DNA of 64,000 nucleotides from Burkholderia savannae (GCF_001524445.2 NZ_CP013417.1:2418001-2482000), one strand, 5' to 3'; positions 1 through 9,049 are shown, counted from the first letter of the stretch. Notes: generated by a model from the sequence alone, not told the origin. Program-made: numbers and translations.

Positions 1-2
1 GC

Positions 3-38
3 TCGCTCGGCGGGCTGCTGCTGGGCTGCTGGCAATAG
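3..38 (+). CDS. 3' end of a gene cut by the window edge
   Basis: An open frame enters from the left edge and stops with TAG at 36-38. The eleven visible residues (SLGGLLLGCWQ) are hydrophobic, so this could be the tail of a membrane protein, but too little is present to name it or to be sure that it is coding. Confidence 0.3.
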   Translation, partial: SLGGLLLGCWQ

Positions 39-577
39 ATGCGGCGCATGTCTTTAGAGGGGAATGAAATCAAAAGAGGACAGATGCCCGCCCACACGCG
101 CAGCGCCGCGAGCCTAAGCGCCAGCGTCCAGCTTGTGCTGAACTATCCGCACCTGATACGCTCAGGACGCGATCACAGCCCCCCGCTGCGCCCTTCCCGG
201 CCCTTCCGGCTAACCGTGGAATGCATGACCGTCTCCAAACTGTCTCAAGGGCTGTCGTTATCCTTTCAGCATGTGCTTTGTCAACTGCCCGGCCGAGGCA
301 GTCCGCAGCGCTGCAATGGAGCTATCGCTCGCCCGCGCACGCGTCCTTCTGAACGCGCACACGCGCAGGCCCGCACGGGGGAGCGCAGGCGCGAGCGGGC
401 GGCGTGACTGCCCGCAGATAAGCAAAGCAAATTTGGGTCGGGAGGTGGCAGATGGCGAGCAGTCGGAGCTAGAATCCGGTCACACTCCAGTCACAGTGAA
501 TTGTGATTGGCCCCTGCAACCCGTCGGATGTGGGCGAACGTGTGCAGAGCGTAAGTGCTTGAATAAGCGAAGAATTC
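39..577. other. intergenic stretch, no gene recognised
   Basis: Overlapping open frames exist here, as expected from the base composition, but none has a Shine-Dalgarno sequence, a recognisable product or Burkholderia-like codon use. The only structure noticed is a short dyad around 490-505 (TCACAGTGAATTGTGA). I see nothing else that I can support. Confidence 0.5.
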
Positions 578-654
578 TGGCCCGCCCTACACGATTCGAA
601 CGTGTGACCTACGGCTTAGAAGGCCGTTGCTCTATCCGACTGAGCTAAGGGCGG
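578..654 (-). tRNA. tRNA-Arg (anticodon TCT)
   Basis: On the minus strand the cloverleaf can be folded by eye: a seven-pair acceptor stem CCGCCCT/AGGGCGG, discriminator G, encoded CCA (578-580), anticodon stem ACGGC/GCCGT with loop CTTCTAA, and a T-arm containing GTTCGAATC. Anticodon TCT reads AGA, a rare codon in this GC-rich genome. It lies downstream of uppP on the same strand with its own promoter-like box in between. Confidence 0.97.
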
Positions 655-771
655 TCGCGGAGGAGGAAGATGGCGGCAAGCGCCGCGCATTTGACGCTGC
701 GGGAGGCTGCCGGACGCCGCCGGCAACTGCAAAAAAATCCCGCAACGATCCCGGCAAAAACCGAGCCGGCA

Positions 772-777
772 ATTATA
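772..777 (-). promoter_or_regulatory. -10 box, probable tRNA-Arg promoter
   Basis: On the minus strand the perfect hexamer TATAAT lies about 118 bases before the mature tRNA-Arg 5' end and just after the hairpin that follows uppP. No good -35 hexamer is visible at the usual spacing, so the assignment rests on the -10 box and on position. Confidence 0.45.
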
Positions 778-780
778 CCC

Positions 781-801
781 GATCGCTTCGTGGAAGCGAT
801 C
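781..801 (-). terminator. stem-loop after uppP
   Basis: Perfect 9-bp inverted repeat GATCGCTTC/GAAGCGATC with a 3-base loop, 19 bases beyond the uppP stop codon. There is no T-run after the stem in the uppP direction, so it may be a processing or stability element instead of an intrinsic terminator. Confidence 0.45.
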
Positions 802-819
802 GAAAACGCCAATCGCGCA

Positions 820-1650
820 TCAAACCGGCTGCGTGTGGAACATGAACCAGCCGAGGCAGAGCAGGCCCGCGAGCACGCAGTACAAGCCGAACGACGCGAG
901 CCGCCCGCGCCCTTCGAAGTAGCGCATCAGGAAACGCACGCTCAGATACGCGGCAATCGCGGTCAGCACGCCGCCCAGCAGCGCGTCGGCGAGTTGATCG
1001 GGCGCATGAAAGAGCTTCGGCAGTTCGAGCAGCCCCGCCGCGAAGATGATCGGCGTGCCGAGCAGGAACGAGAATTCCGCCGCCTTCTCCGCCGTGAGCC
1101 CCGCCGCGTTGCCGGCGATCATCGTCAGGCCGCTGCGCGAGAAGCCCGGGATCAGCGCGCCGACCTGCGCGAGACCGACGAAAAACGCCTGCTTGAACGT
1201 CAGCTTTTCGGGCGGTTGATGCGCGCGCGCGCGCTGGATGCGATCGCCGAGCCACAGCAGGATGCCGTTGACGATCAGCGCGATCGCGACGATGCGCAAG
1301 TCGTGGAACACCCGCTCGATGCGTTTTTCGAGCAGCAGCCCGACGAGCCCCGCCGGAATGGTGCCGATGATGAGCGCCCACATCAAATGGCCCTCGTCGT
1401 TCTTGCGCCCGTTCAGCGACGCGAAGAAGCCGGCGATCAGCGCGATCCAGCGCTCGCGGAAGTACCACAGCAGCGCGAACGCGGTGCCGAGGTGCAGCGC
1501 GACGAGGAACGGCAGCAATTGCGGCGCATGCTTGTCGATGTGCATGCCGAAAAGCGCGGGGACGAGGAGCGTATGCCCCAGACTGCTGACGGGAAAGAGT
1601 TCGGTGACGCCCTGCAGGACGCTCAGAAATACCAGAAACCAGAGGCTCAC
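820..1650 (-). CDS. uppP: undecaprenyl-diphosphatase UppP (BacA family)
   Basis: Integral membrane enzyme that dephosphorylates undecaprenyl pyrophosphate on the periplasmic side, recycling the lipid carrier for peptidoglycan and O-antigen synthesis; family members confer bacitracin resistance. The 276-residue length is normal for the family. Signature motifs are visible: [11 protein letters not shown] at residues 13-23 (catalytic Glu17 in the E/QxxxE motif) and PGFSRSG at 168-174 with the conserved Arg172. Hydrophobic segments follow throughout, consistent with about eight helices. The start at MSLWFLVFL places the first motif at the expected distance from the N-terminus. It is monocistronic, followed by a hairpin and a separately promoted tRNA-Arg. 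Confidence 0.95.
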   Translation of the reverse strand: MSLWFLVFLSVLQGVTELFPVSSLGHTLLVPALFGMHIDKHAPQLLPFLVALHLGTAFALLWYFRERWIALIAGFFASLNGRKNDEGHLMWALIIGTIPAGLVGLLLEKRIERVFHDLRIVAIALIVNGILLWLGDRIQRARAHQPPEKLTFKQAFFVGLAQVGALIPGFSRSGLTMIAGNAAGLTAEKAAEFSFLLGTPIIFAAGLLELPKLFHAPDQLADALLGGVLTAIAAYLSVRFLMRYFEGRGRLASFGLYCVLAGLLCLGWFMFHTQPV

Positions 1651-1894
1651 GCGTCGGTCCTTTTGTCGGAGAGGGTTAAGCGAGGAGAACAGACGGAAAC
1701 GGCGTCGTGCGGATCGCCGCGCCGCCCGAAAAACCGCGCCCCGATTATGCCGAGCGAGCGTGACCGCGCCAAGGCGTTTGGCGCGAATCGGGCATCTGGC
1801 TAACAGCCAGATACATCTTTAATTCAATTGAAAGCTTGAGCGAAAGCGAGTTGCCGCGCGTCGCGACAATGCTTCCCGGACGACAGGCGGCGAA

Positions 1895-1981
1895 TCAGCG
1901 GCCGACCTTGTAGAAGAACAGCACGGTGCTGCCGGTGAACATGCCGAACAGCGTAAGGGCCATCGCAGTTGCCAGATCCAT
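1895..1981 (-). CDS. 28-residue single-pass membrane protein
   Basis: A very short reading frame of 28 codons preceded by a strong Shine-Dalgarno sequence (AAGGAGCG, four bases before ATG). The product MDLATAMALTLFGMFTGSTV followed by LFFYKVGR is one hydrophobic helix with a basic C-terminus, the usual look of a small bacterial inner-membrane protein. I do not recognise the family; the function is unknown. It stands alone between uppP and the divergently read epimerase gene. The larger open frame overlapping it in another frame (1819-2037) has no such signals and is not coding in my view. Confidence 0.6.
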   Translation of the reverse strand: MDLATAMALTLFGMFTGSTVLFFYKVGR

Positions 1982-2192
1982 GTTCGCTCCTTGTTAGATA
2001 CAGATCCGGCGCTAAAAAAATGACCGGTCCGCGTCATTGTCCTTACAGCTTGCCATTTTTGACATTCTCGGTTTCCCGCATGCGCGCTTTCCCGTAGCCG
2101 CCGTCATCTGCCGCACCGACGCGCCGCCCCGGCCCGCGGCGATTCCGCTATCCTTGGCGGCCCTACCCCAGAGAACGCCGACGGCTGCCATC

Positions 2193-3101
2193 ATGCCTTC
2201 TTTTCAGAACCAGGACATCCTCGAACTCACCGCCGGCGCGTCGCTCGCGCGCGTCGCGCCCCAAGCGGGCGGTCGGCTGCTGTCATGGAGTATCGGCGAC
2301 GCGAGCATCGTCTTCTGGCCGCAAGCCGCAGACTGGTCCAATCCGGCGAAGATCCGCGGCGGCAATCCGCTGTTGTTCCCGTTTCTCGGCCGTCACCGGG
2401 TCGACGGACGAATCGGCTTCTGGCGCGACGGCGCGGGCGTCGTCCGTGAACTGCCGATGCACGGCTTCGCGCGCGATCTGCCGTTCGACGCGCAAACGGA
2501 CGCCGACGGCCAAGGCGTCACGCTGACGCTCGAAAGCAGCGATCGCACGCGCGCCGGCTTCCCGTTCGAATTCCGCTTCGCCGCACGCTACCGGCTCGTC
2601 GACGAGCGCACGCTCGACGTCGAGCTGACCACGACCAATCTCGGCGACGCACCGCTGCCGCACTATGCCGGCCATCATTTCTATTTCGCGCTGCCGCACG
2701 CCGAGCGCGTGTCGACCGTGCTCGAGCTGCCGCCGACGCAACGCCGCCGCCAACTGGACGACGGCTCGATCGGCGCGCCCGAGGCGGGCCTGCCCCGCTA
2801 CACGCTCGACGACGCGAGCATTCTCGATCGCTTCCACTGCCTGGGCGGCGTCCCCGCCGAGCCGGTGCGCGTGCTGATGGCCGGCCGCGGGCATGCGGTC
2901 GAGATCGACCTGAACCGCCCGGGCTCGGCGCCGTGGTATGCGGTGACGACGTGGACCGAGGCGCCCGGATCGGATTTCTACTGCGTCGAGCCGTGGCTCG
3001 GGCTGCCGGACGCGATTCACAACGGCCTCGGCCTGCGCCACGTCGCACCGGGCGCGACCGAAACCGCTGCGCTGCGCATTCGCGTGACGCCGCTCGCGTA
3101 A
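2193..3101 (+). CDS. aldose 1-epimerase (GalM-like) family protein
   Basis: Galactose-mutarotase-like protein of about 302 residues that would interconvert alpha and beta anomers of a hexose, or a hexose-6-phosphate as in the YeaD branch. Visible family features include the N-terminal strand block ASLARVAPQAGGRLLSWSI, the RGGNPLLFPFLGRH segment with the substrate-contacting Arg, a His in the LPMHGFARDLPF loop, and the HYAGHHFYFALP block with the second conserved His. The FYCVEPWLGLPDA segment supplies the C-terminal acidic base region. An ATG upstream at 2037 would extend the frame, but the family homology begins right after 2193, so I chose that start although its ribosome site is weak. The exact sugar cannot be read from sequence. 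Confidence 0.85.
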   Translation: MPSFQNQDILELTAGASLARVAPQAGGRLLSWSIGDASIVFWPQAADWSNPAKIRGGNPLLFPFLGRHRVDGRIGFWRDGAGVVRELPMHGFARDLPFDAQTDADGQGVTLTLESSDRTRAGFPFEFRFAARYRLVDERTLDVELTTTNLGDAPLPHYAGHHFYFALPHAERVSTVLELPPTQRRRQLDDGSIGAPEAGLPRYTLDDASILDRFHCLGGVPAEPVRVLMAGRGHAVEIDLNRPGSAPWYAVTTWTEAPGSDFYCVEPWLGLPDAIHNGLGLRHVAPGATETAALRIRVTPLA

Positions 3102-3324
3102 CGGTTTCGGTCGCGCACACCCCGCCATACCCCGCCCGACATCGCGCGGCAGCCTGCTCCAAGCGGCTGCCGCGCCGGCCCGCTCGGGCCCCCGCTCGGG
3201 CCTTCCGAGCACCCGCTTTCGCCGCCCTGCCGCCCCGAAACGGCGGGCTCGCCGCCGAACCCGTTAAAATCAGACGTTTTTGTACCCACCGCCGCGCCGT
3301 CGCGGCGGTGCCCTGCGAGGTTCA

Positions 3325-4026
3325 ATGTTGCTGAAAACAACGAGACGGCTCGTCGTCGCATCGCTTGCCGCACTGCTCGCCGCCTGCGGCTCGGCGCCCG
3401 TCGGCCCCGGCTTCTACCGGGTCGAGCGCGGCGACACGCTCTCCAAGATCGCGCGCGCGAACCGCCAGCCGGTCGCGAACATCGTTCGCTGGAACCAGAT
3501 CACCAATCCCGACGCCATCGAAGTCGGCCAGGTGCTGCGCGTCGCGCCGCCGCCCGGCGCCGCATCGTCGTCGGGCGCGACGAGCGCGTCGCGCAGCCCG
3601 AGCCGCCCGGCGCCGTCGTCGCCCGCCACGTCGTCGGCTCCGTCCGTGAAGCCCGCGTCGAACATCTCGCTCGTGTGGCCCGCCGCCGGCAACGTGATTC
3701 GCTCGTTCGACGGCTCGAAGTCCAAGGGCGTCGACATCGCGAACACGGCGGGCACGCCCATCGTCGCGGCGGCGGCCGGCACGGTCGTCTATGCAGGCAA
3801 CGGCCTGCGCGGCTACGGCAACCTGCTGATCGTCAAGCACAACGCCGATTTCCTGACGACGTACGCGCACAACCGCGCGCTGCTCGTGAAGGAAGGCCAA
3901 ACGGTTGCGCAAGGGCAGAAAATCGCGGAGATGGGCGATACCGACAACGACCGCGTCTCGCTGCACTTCGAGCTGCGCTACGGCGGCCGCTCGATCGATC
4001 CGTCACGCTACCTGCCGTCGCGCTGA
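3325..4026 (+). CDS. LysM / M23 (LytM) domain lipoprotein, NlpD-like
   Basis: Outer-membrane-type lipoprotein of 233 residues: a signal peptide ending in the lipobox LLAAC, one LysM repeat (FYRVERGDTLSKIARANRQ onward) that would bind peptidoglycan, a Ser/Pro/Ala-rich linker, and a C-terminal M23 domain. In the M23 domain the tyrosine-histidine YAHN and the SLHFELR motif are kept, but the first zinc ligand is lost: the usual HxGxD reads SKSKGVDI. This degenerate pattern is known from NlpD and EnvC, which activate amidases instead of cutting glycan themselves, so I infer an amidase-activator or structural role in cell separation. The start at ATG 3325 follows GCGAGG and begins directly with the signal peptide. 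It is not next to rpoS, so it is probably a paralogue of the canonical nlpD. Confidence 0.88.
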   Translation: MLLKTTRRLVVASLAALLAACGSAPVGPGFYRVERGDTLSKIARANRQPVANIVRWNQITNPDAIEVGQVLRVAPPPGAASSSGATSASRSPSRPAPSSPATSSAPSVKPASNISLVWPAAGNVIRSFDGSKSKGVDIANTAGTPIVAAAAGTVVYAGNGLRGYGNLLIVKHNADFLTTYAHNRALLVKEGQTVAQGQKIAEMGDTDNDRVSLHFELRYGGRSIDPSRYLPSR

Positions 4027-4105
4027 CACGGCGCGACGCTTCGCGCACGGCGCAGCGCGTCGTGCGCATTCCGGCGTGAGCCGGGCGATCGGATCAAGAG
4101 AACGA

Positions 4106-4225
4106 TCAGCGTTTGCGCAGCCGGCCGTGCAGACGGCCGGACACCGGATCGACGTGGCGCGCGAACGCCACCAGCGCGCCGATCCCTATCACGCTGAGCC
4201 CCGTAGCTATCAGAAACAGGTCCAT
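4106..4225 (-). CDS. 39-residue membrane protein
   Basis: Short frame MDLFLIATGLSVIGIGALVA followed by a basic tail (FARHVDPVSGRLHGRLRKR). It has one hydrophobic helix and many positive charges at the C-terminus, typical of a small inner-membrane protein. No strong ribosome site is visible, so coding is inferred from protein character only. It is read divergently from the acyl-CoA synthetase gene. The very long frame that contains it on this strand (to 6208) is the antisense shadow of that synthetase. Confidence 0.5.
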   Translation of the reverse strand: MDLFLIATGLSVIGIGALVAFARHVDPVSGRLHGRLRKR

Positions 4226-4381
4226 GGTCGTATCTATCGTTGGTGAAACGATCATACGCAGCATTTGTAGTTTGCGCATGACCGTGCTTTCTAGGATCGA
4301 CCCTAACGAGCGAGCGTAGGCCCGGCGATTCGGTGTACTGTGCGTCGAAACGGCACACGAAAAAACGACCGGAGACGCCCG

Positions 4382-6007
4382 ATGCTGCCCCATGCCGCCA
4401 GTTACGCCGAGCTCGTCGACCGCTTCGCATGGCGCATTCCAGCGCGCTACAACATCGGCGTCGACGCTTGCGACAAGTGGGCCGACGGCAGCGGCCGCGT
4501 CGCGCTGATTCACGAGCATGCGGACGGCGGCGTCGCGCGCTACACGTTCGACGACCTGAGGAGCGGCTCTAATCGGCTCGCGAACAGCTTTGCGCGCGCG
4601 GGCGTGAAGCGCGGCGACCGGATCGGCATCCTGCTCGCGCAAGGCCCGGAAACCGCGATCGCCCACCTGGCCGCGTACAAGCTCGGCGCGATCGCGGTGC
4701 CGCTCTTCACGCTGTTCGGCGCGGACGCGCTCGAATACCGCCTCGGCGACAGCGGCGCGGCCGCGCTCGTCACCGATCGCGCGGGCTACGAGAAGATCGC
4801 ACCGCTGCACGCGTCGCTGCCGTCGCTCGCGACGATCTACTGCATCGACGGCGCGCCCGATCTCGCCGAGCCCGGCGTGCTCGCATTCGATGCGGCGCTC
4901 GCGGCCGAGTCGGACAAGTTCGCGCCCGCGGACACGTCGGCCGACGATCCGGCGCTCATCATCTACACGTCCGGCACGACGGGCAAACCGAAAGGCGCGC
5001 TGCACGCGCACCGGGCGCTGCTCGGCCATCTGCCGGGGTTCGAGATGTCGCAGAACCTGTTTCCCGCGCATGCGCGCCTGCTCTGGACGCCCGCCGACTG
5101 GGCGTGGATCGGCGGGCTCCTCGACGTGCTGCTGCCGTCCCTGCATCACGGCGTGCCGGTGCTCGCGCGCCGCTTCGAGAAGTTCGACGGCGCGGCCGCG
5201 TTCGAGCTGCTCGCGCGGCACGGCGTCACGCACGCATTCCTGCCGCCGACCGCATTGAAGCTGATGCGCGCCGCCGTCGCGCAGCCTAGCGAACGCTACG
5301 CGCTCGCCCTCGAATCGGTCGCGAGCGGCGGCGAATCGCTCGGCGCGGAACTCGTCGCTTGGGGCCGCGACGCGTTCGGCGTGACGATCAACGAGTTCTA
5401 CGGACAGACCGAATGCAACGTCGTGCTGTCGTCGTGCAGCACGCTCTTCGAGCCGCGCACGGGCACGATCGGCAAGGCCGTGCCCGGGCATCGCGTCGCG
5501 ATCGTCGACGATGCCGGCAACGCGCTGCCGCCCGGCGTCGAAGGCAACATCGGCGTTCGCGCGCCCGATCCGGTGATGTTCATCGGCTACTGGCGCAAGC
5601 CCGACGCGACGCGCGAAAAATTCGTCGGCGACTATCTGCTGACGGGCGACGTCGGGCTCGCCGATGCCGACGGCTTCGTCCGCTTCGTCGGCCGCAACGA
5701 CGACGTGATCACGAGCGCCGGCTACCGGATCGGCCCGGCTCCCATCGAGGATTGCCTGCTCAAGCACCCGGCCGTGCGGATGGCGGCCGTCGTCGGCGTG
5801 CCGGACGCGACCCGCACCGAGATCGTCAAGGCGTTCGTCGTGCTGAACACGGGCCACCAAGCGAACGACGCGCTCGCGCGCGAGTTGCAGGAGCACGTGA
5901 AAACGCGACTCGCCGCCCATGAATATCCGCGTGCAGTGGCGTTCGTCGACAGCTTGCCGATGACCGCGACGGGCAAGATCATCCGCCGCGCGCTGCGCGA
6001 TACGTGA
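4382..6007 (+). CDS. AMP-dependent acyl-CoA synthetase
   Basis: ANL-superfamily enzyme of 541 residues that activates a carboxylic acid with ATP to an acyl-AMP and transfers it to coenzyme A. Domains in order: N-terminal adenylation domain with the P-loop motif IIYTSGTTGKPKG near residue 196, the NEFYGQTE motif near residue 338, the hinge motif LTGDVGLADADGF near 420, and the small C-terminal domain ending in the catalytic lysine motif MTATGKIIRRAL. The start ATG 4382 follows GGAG seven bases upstream. Length and motifs resemble the short/medium-chain AcsA-like group; the acid used cannot be deduced. The stop codon lies inside a 9-bp tandem repeat. Confidence 0.92.
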   Translation: MLPHAASYAELVDRFAWRIPARYNIGVDACDKWADGSGRVALIHEHADGGVARYTFDDLRSGSNRLANSFARAGVKRGDRIGILLAQGPETAIAHLAAYKLGAIAVPLFTLFGADALEYRLGDSGAAALVTDRAGYEKIAPLHASLPSLATIYCIDGAPDLAEPGVLAFDAALAAESDKFAPADTSADDPALIIYTSGTTGKPKGALHAHRALLGHLPGFEMSQNLFPAHARLLWTPADWAWIGGLLDVLLPSLHHGVPVLARRFEKFDGAAAFELLARHGVTHAFLPPTALKLMRAAVAQPSERYALALESVASGGESLGAELVAWGRDAFGVTINEFYGQTECNVVLSSCSTLFEPRTGTIGKAVPGHRVAIVDDAGNALPPGVEGNIGVRAPDPVMFIGYWRKPDATREKFVGDYLLTGDVGLADADGFVRFVGRNDDVITSAGYRIGPAPIEDCLLKHPAVRMAAVVGVPDATRTEIVKAFVVLNTGHQANDALARELQEHVKTRLAAHEYPRAVAFVDSLPMTATGKIIRRALRDT

Positions 6008-6047
6008 CGTGCGTGACGTGCGTGACGTGTGCGACGTGTGCGACGCG
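6003..6047. repeat. 9-bp tandem repeat across the synthetase stop codon
   Basis: About five copies of a CGTGACGTG-like unit, the first carrying the TGA stop of the acyl-CoA synthetase gene. The unit length is a multiple of three, but the in-frame stop near the start means copy-number change would alter only the 3' untranslated region. The rest of the gap to 6313 holds no gene that I can support. Confidence 0.75.
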
Positions 6048-6313
6048 CGTCGCGCTCGCCGCATGGGCGCCGTATGTCGAGCGGCGCGCCGCGCGCGAGC
6101 GACGAGCACCGCGCACCGAAACCGCCGCAAAATCCGCACCGAAAGAACCGCGAGACAGCGCCGGCGCACGCAGCTCAAGCGCCTTGACCTGCATGCGTAC
6201 GGCGCCATCCTCCCACGCCGCCGTCCGTCGCGGAACTCGTCCGAACGGCCGAGTCTCGCGGGCCGCGCGAATGGTTTATAGTGGCGCTCACCGTAGTTCA
6301 GTCACCCCATTCC

Positions 6314-6634
6314 ATGTCTTCGAACACCCCTTCCTCCGACTCGCAGCACAGCCCGCTCTATCTGAAGCTTCTCGGCGAAACCGCCAAGATCGATTGGTGC
6401 GATCTCGAGCGCTTTTTCGCGCAAGGCAAGCTGCTGTCGGTCGCGCGCGATCTCGACCTCGTGAGCGTGGCCGAGGCGATCGCCGGCGACGACAAGGAGC
6501 AGGTCACGCGCTGGCTGTCCGCGGGCCATGTCGAGCGGATGCAGGCCGGCACCGCGCAGGATTACGCGACGCGCGATCCCGAGCTGTGGGCGGTGGTCGT
6601 GTCGCCGTGGGTGTGCGTGCAGGAACGCACGTAA
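6314..6634 (+). CDS. DUF2288 family protein
   Basis: Cytoplasmic protein of 106 residues with no known activity. The block LYLKLLGETAKIDWCDLERF FAQGKLL (split here) and the acidic helices after it match my memory of the DUF2288 family found across beta- and gammaproteobacteria. The ATG at 6314 is favoured over an upstream ATG at 6281, because the family sequence begins near it. It is followed 7 bases later by the MATE gene, suggesting one transcript. An A/T-rich box (TTTATAGT) near 6271 could be its -10 element. Confidence 0.75.
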   Translation: MSSNTPSSDSQHSPLYLKLLGETAKIDWCDLERFFAQGKLLSVARDLDLVSVAEAIAGDDKEQVTRWLSAGHVERMQAGTAQDYATRDPELWAVVVSPWVCVQERT

Positions 6635-6641
6635 CGCCGCG

Positions 6642-8036
6642 ATGTCCGCCTCCTCCGCTTCCGCGCACTCGGACGAAGACCCCGAGCCGCGCTCCACCGC
6701 GAACTGGCACCGCCGCGTGCTCGGTCTCGCGCTGCCGATCATCGCCGCGAACCTCACGCAGCCGATTCTCGGCGCGGTCGACACCGCCGTCGCCGGCCAT
6801 CTGAGCGGCCCGCAATATCTCGGCGGCGTCGCGCTCGGCGGTCTCTTCTTCAACTTCGTGTACTGGGGCTTCGGCTTCCTGAGGATGGGAACGACGGGGC
6901 TCGTCGCACAGGCGTTCGGCGCGAACGATCTTGCCGGCATCCGCATCAACGTGATGCGCGCATTGCTGCTTGCATTCGCGCTCGGCGCAGCGGTGCTCGC
7001 GCTGCGGACGCCGCTCGTTGGCCTCGCGTTCGCCGCGCTGGGCGGCAGCGATGCGGTGCGCGCGACCGCGCTCGATTACACGCATGCGCGCATCTGGGCC
7101 GCCCCGTTCGCGCTCGCGAACTACGTCGTGCTGGGTTATCTGCTCGGCGTGCAGCGCGTGCGTCTCGCGCTCGCGATCCAGGTGTTCGTCAACGTCGTCA
7201 ACATCGGCGCGGTGCTGCTGTACGTGTATCACTTCGACTGGGGCGTCGCGGGCATCGGTGCCGCCACCGCGACGGCGGACATCGCGGGCTTCGCGCTCAG
7301 CGCGCTGCTGCTTCGCTGGCTGAGCCCCCGCGGCCTGCCGAAGATCGGGCGCGCCGAGCTCTTCGATCGCGCGGCGCTTGCACGCCTCGTCGCGCTCAAT
7401 CGCGACATCTTCATCCGTACGCTGTGCCTGCTGTCGGCGTTCGGCTGGTTCGCGCATCTCGGCGCGCGGCAAGGCGACGCGACGCTCGCCGCGAACGCGC
7501 TCCTCCTCAATTTCCAGACCTTCATGGCATATGCGCTCGACGGCTTCGCGCATGCGGCCGAAGCGCTCGTCGGCGCGGCGGCGGGCGCGCGCAACCGCGA
7601 TACATTCCGGCAGGCGCTGCGCGCGACGTTCTTCTGGGCGGGAATCGGCGCGCTCGCGTTCGCGCTCGTCTACTGGGGCGCGGGCGGTTGGATCGTCGCG
7701 CAGCTCACCGATCAATCGTCGATTCGCAGCGTCGCCGAGCGCTATCTCCCATGGGCTGCGCTCTCGCCCGTGATCTCGGTCTGGGGTTTCATGCTCGACG
7801 GCGTGTTCATCGGCGCGACGCATACGCGGGCGCTGATGCGTGCGATGGCGGCATCGTTCGCGCTGTTCGTCGCCGCGACGTTCGCGCTCGTCGGCCCGTT
7901 CGGCAATCACGGGCTCTGGGCCGCGCTGCTCGTGTTCATGGCGGCGCGCGGCGCGACGCTCGCGCGCCACCTGCCCGGGCTCGAACGAGCAGTCGCGGCA
8001 GACGCGCCATCGGCGGCGGTGCGCGCCGCAAGCTAA
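6642..8036 (+). CDS. MATE family efflux transporter (DinF-like)
   Basis: Inner-membrane multidrug and toxin extrusion transporter of 464 residues, expected to export cationic or metabolite substrates using a sodium or proton gradient. About twelve hydrophobic helices are visible in two pseudo-symmetric halves, opening with HRRVLGLALPIIAANLTQPI and the signature GAVDTAVAGHL in helix 1-2. The GFLRMGTTGLVAQAFGAND segment is characteristic of the DinF branch. The chosen ATG lies 7 bases after the DUF2288 stop; the open frame upstream of it overlaps that gene and is not coding. Substrate unknown. Confidence 0.9.
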   Translation: MSASSASAHSDEDPEPRSTANWHRRVLGLALPIIAANLTQPILGAVDTAVAGHLSGPQYLGGVALGGLFFNFVYWGFGFLRMGTTGLVAQAFGANDLAGIRINVMRALLLAFALGAAVLALRTPLVGLAFAALGGSDAVRATALDYTHARIWAAPFALANYVVLGYLLGVQRVRLALAIQVFVNVVNIGAVLLYVYHFDWGVAGIGAATATADIAGFALSALLLRWLSPRGLPKIGRAELFDRAALARLVALNRDIFIRTLCLLSAFGWFAHLGARQGDATLAANALLLNFQTFMAYALDGFAHAAEALVGAAAGARNRDTFRQALRATFFWAGIGALAFALVYWGAGGWIVAQLTDQSSIRSVAERYLPWAALSPVISVWGFMLDGVFIGATHTRALMRAMAASFALFVAATFALVGPFGNHGLWAALLVFMAARGATLARHLPGLERAVAADAPSAAVRAAS

Positions 8037-8246
8037 CGCGCGCCTCGCGCCGGCTGCGGCGACGGGCCGCGCCGTACCGCGCCGGATGTCGATGAATGTC
8101 GTGTTGCCGGCGGCGCGCATGCATCGCCGGGCGAAGCATGCCGTACGGCGGCGGCGCGGATATGAGCGCCATACCATCGCCCGCTTCGCCGCGAGCGAGC
8201 GTGCCGAGCACAGTCCGTTCGCGGCTGACCGAGGCGTTCGTCGAAG

Positions 8247-8438
8247 CTATTTCGCGGGTGCAGCGGGCGCGCCGCTCGCACCGGGTTCGCCTAGCATCGA
8301 CGGCGGCGTCATGTCGGTCGGCACGCCCTGATAATCGGGCGGATCTTGCGGCGGCGTGCCACGGCGGCCCTGCCGCGGATCGCTCGCGCAACCGGCAAGC
8401 ATGGCCGCCACGAGCGCGGCAATGACGATACGGGTCAT
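8247..8438 (-). CDS. 63-residue proline-rich lipoprotein
   Basis: Short secreted lipoprotein: signal peptide MTRIVIAALVAAMLAGC with a clear lipobox (LAGC), then a small hydrophilic Pro/Gly/Asp-rich mature part (DPPDYQGVPTDMTPPS). A good Shine-Dalgarno GAGGAAA lies just before the ATG. Many proteobacteria have such tiny lipoproteins of unknown role; I do not recognise a named family. Confidence 0.8.
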   Translation of the reverse strand: MTRIVIAALVAAMLAGCASDPRQGRRGTPPQDPPDYQGVPTDMTPPSMLGEPGASGAPAAPAK

Positions 8439-8606
8439 GAATTTCCTCGGAACGAATGGACGATTGCGCCCCGGTTTCCGCCGGATGGCGCCCGGCGAGT
8501 CTACTGGAAATCGGCGCCCGACGACGACCCCGCGCTCCTTCGCGTCCGCGCCCGCATGTCCTACTATGTAGACGTGGCGCTATGCCGGTTTGAAAGGAGG
8601 GCTGCC

Positions 8607-8777
8607 ATGGATGCCGAATCGATTGCGGGCCTGATTGGCCTAGGTATCGGGTTGCTGGTGCTCGTCAGTTTGTCGGTGTACGAATCGCGCGAATACAAGC
8701 GTACGCACAACGGCGAAGGCATGATCCATCACTGGATGGCCGAGCATCACCTGCTCGACTGGCGGCGCAAGCACTGA
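8607..8777 (+). CDS. 56-residue single-pass membrane protein
   Basis: Small protein starting at ATG 8607, eight bases after a strong AAAGGAGGG ribosome site. One N-terminal helix (SIAGLIGLGIGLLVLVSLSV) is followed by a charged, His-rich cytosolic tail (HHWMAEHHLLDWRRKH). Longer open frames upstream lack ribosome sites. Function unknown. Confidence 0.75.
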   Translation: MDAESIAGLIGLGIGLLVLVSLSVYESREYKRTHNGEGMIHHWMAEHHLLDWRRKH

Positions 8778-8951
8778 CGCTCCGCCACTTCTCTTCCACC
8801 GTCTCATGCACGACGAACGCGACGCCGCGCGCCGACGTGCGCGGCGCGCTTGCGTCTAGCGCGGGCGGCGCCTGTTCGGAGTCACCACGAATGCCCGCTC
8901 GCGGCGAGCAGGAGGGGCGCTGTTTGCGCACCGGAATGCGCGCGATCGCAG
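8778..8951. other. intergenic, nothing recognised
   Basis: Together with the repeat that follows and the stretch to 9189 this forms a roughly 410-bp gap between a small membrane protein and the OlsB-like gene. Apart from the heptamer repeat I see no gene, promoter or hairpin that I would defend. Confidence 0.5.

Positions 8952-9049
<98 letters not shown>

Noticed and set aside
1819..2037. 72-residue frame on the minus strand near uppP
   Set aside because: It overlaps the 28-codon gene at 1895-1981 in a different frame and lacks its ribosome site; composition is Ser/Arg/Cys-rich without domain pattern.
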